From the NCBI RefSeq assembly GCF_030504645.1, contig NZ_JAUKWQ010000003.1, forward strand, positions 558,001-622,000: a stretch of DNA of 64,000 nucleotides. Direction: 5' to 3'. The position numbers and the translations under genes are program-made. The notes beneath the pieces are model-generated. The model did no database searches. It was not told the origin of the DNA and saw only the letters and a list, made by a program, of their open reading frames with translations. The stretch is from Rhizobium oryzicola. Lineage in GTDB: Bacteria > Pseudomonadota > Alphaproteobacteria > Rhizobiales > Rhizobiaceae. Positions 63,196 through 64,000 of the stretch are shown here, piece by piece. Position 1 is the first letter of the stretch. Each line of letters begins with the position of its first letter.

Positions 63196-64000
63196 GAACC
63201 GCGTGGCCTGGAGCGAGGGAATGTTCCTCCGGGTCCAGCACTTTCAGCAGGCGGACCGCTGGACCGAAAGGCTGGTGGGCACGACGCTGCGCACGCTTTC
63301 GCCCTACCCCTGGGGCATTTCCGAAATGGTCATAGACCGAAGTGCACTAGCCATCGGGCGCTTCGCGGTCACCACCCTCAGGGGCATCCTGCCGGATGGA
63401 ACGCCGTTCGAGGCGCCTGTTGACTGCGACCTTCCACCGCCGCTGGACCTTGATGAATCGATCAAGAACGCAGTCGTCTATCTGGCCCTGCCGACGCGCC
63501 AGCCGGGACGCGCGGACGTTGCTTTGAATGGTGGCGCAGCGCTCCATCAGGTGCGCCACGTGGCCTCTCCCTATGAGGCGCCGGACGCCAATGTCGAGAC
63601 AGATTTTATGGCGCCAATCGAGGTCGGCCGCCTCAATCTGCGTTATCTCAAGACCGGGGATGAACTGGCGGGTTTCGATCTGATCGGGCTGGCGCGCGTG
63701 ATCGAGGTCCGCTCCGACAAGGCGGTCATTCTCGACCCTGACTACATTGCCCCAAGCCTGAATTGCGCAGCCGAAAGCCGGCTGGAGGAGTTGGCCAAGG
63801 AGCTGCTCGGTATCGTCCGGCACCGGGCGGAAGCCATCGCGGACCGGATTGGCGACCCCACCATCCGGGGTACGGCGGAAGTGGGCGACTACTTCCTGCT
63901 GCAGATCCTTAATCGGGCCGATCCGCTACTGAAACATCTGGTGGCCAACGCGACGCGCATCCACCCGATCAGCTTTTATGAACTATGCCTTCAGCTGGCT
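63185..64000 (+). CDS. tssK: T6SS baseplate protein TssK (ImpJ), 3' end cut by window
   Basis: ATG at 63185 overlaps the fha stop by 11 nt and the frame stays open for 272 codons to the window end. The start reads RVAWSEGMFLRVQHFQQADRW, the TssK N-terminal signature, and the visible end (HPISFYELCLQLA) belongs to the conserved middle. TssK links baseplate wedge and membrane complex. Confidence 0.92.
   Translation, partial: MRYENRVAWSEGMFLRVQHFQQADRWTERLVGTTLRTLSPYPWGISEMVIDRSALAIGRFAVTTLRGILPDGTPFEAPVDCDLPPPLDLDESIKNAVVYLALPTRQPGRADVALNGGAALHQVRHVASPYEAPDANVETDFMAPIEVGRLNLRYLKTGDELAGFDLIGLARVIEVRSDKAVILDPDYIAPSLNCAAESRLEELAKELLGIVRHRAEAIADRIGDPTIRGTAEVGDYFLLQILNRADPLLKHLVANATRIHPISFYELCLQLA

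Noticed and set aside
1-64000. rRNA, tRNA, CRISPR arrays, insertion sequences with transposase
   Set aside because: Scanning by eye found no tRNA or rRNA landmarks, no regularly spaced repeats and no transposase or integrase frame; small RNAs cannot be excluded by eye.

Overview
This window looks like a chromosome segment of a Rhizobiaceae alphaproteobacterium, most likely the Agrobacterium/Allorhizobium/Rhizobium group. The evidence is uniformly high-GC coding sequence, RirA-type TGA-N9-TCA sites at a heme-uptake locus, an IsdG/HmuQ-like heme oxygenase, and a type VI secretion (T6SS) locus whose gene order (divergent clpV-hcp-vgrG and tssA-B-C-C'-tagJ-E-F-G-fha-K) matches the imp/hcp operons of Agrobacterium tumefaciens as I recall them. 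No rRNA, tRNA, CRISPR array or transposase was seen.

Layout, left half. 1-1141 is the 3' part of a sensor kinase, followed by a convergent Pit phosphate transporter. A 359-bp MITE/RIME-like element (2883-3241) and a lone nucleotidyltransferase-like gene come next. 3881-6719 is a NitT/TauT-type ABC operon, divergent from an M20 peptidase. 8241-12051 holds four AraC-like regulators, one without a complete DNA-binding domain, and a PAS sensor kinase. 14326-20510 is a complete heme-uptake locus: hutX-hmuQ, hmuTUV and a TonB receptor. 20825-29257 is a catabolic island (FadR/GntR regulator, cupin, Opp/Dpp-type ABC transporter, SGNH hydrolase, enolase-superfamily enzyme) tied together by four copies of a TTGTC-A/T-GAC operator-like site. 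A PQQ-type sugar dehydrogenase, a solitary CbiM under a cobalamin riboswitch, an SbcD/SbcC-like (YhaO/YhaN) pair, an ALDH7-type dehydrogenase and a LysR regulator complete the half.

Layout, right half. 39354-64000 is a T6SS locus. The plus-strand arm (tssA onward) encodes sheath, baseplate, FHA protein and TssK, which runs off the window end. The minus-strand arm encodes ClpV, Hcp, an unassigned hydrophobic-segment protein with a secreted partner, VgrG, a DUF2169 adaptor, a PAAR-like (DUF4150) effector ending in an NS_2-type nuclease, and its YezG-like immunity protein. Beyond these lies an AT-richer tail of probable orphan immunity genes (an unknown protein, two TPR-like proteins, a Tdi1-like GAD/DUF1851 protein) interrupted by a decayed vgrG fragment. 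This looks like a hotspot where effector modules were exchanged and old immunity genes retained. The most novel material is this tail and the unassigned pair between hcp and vgrG.
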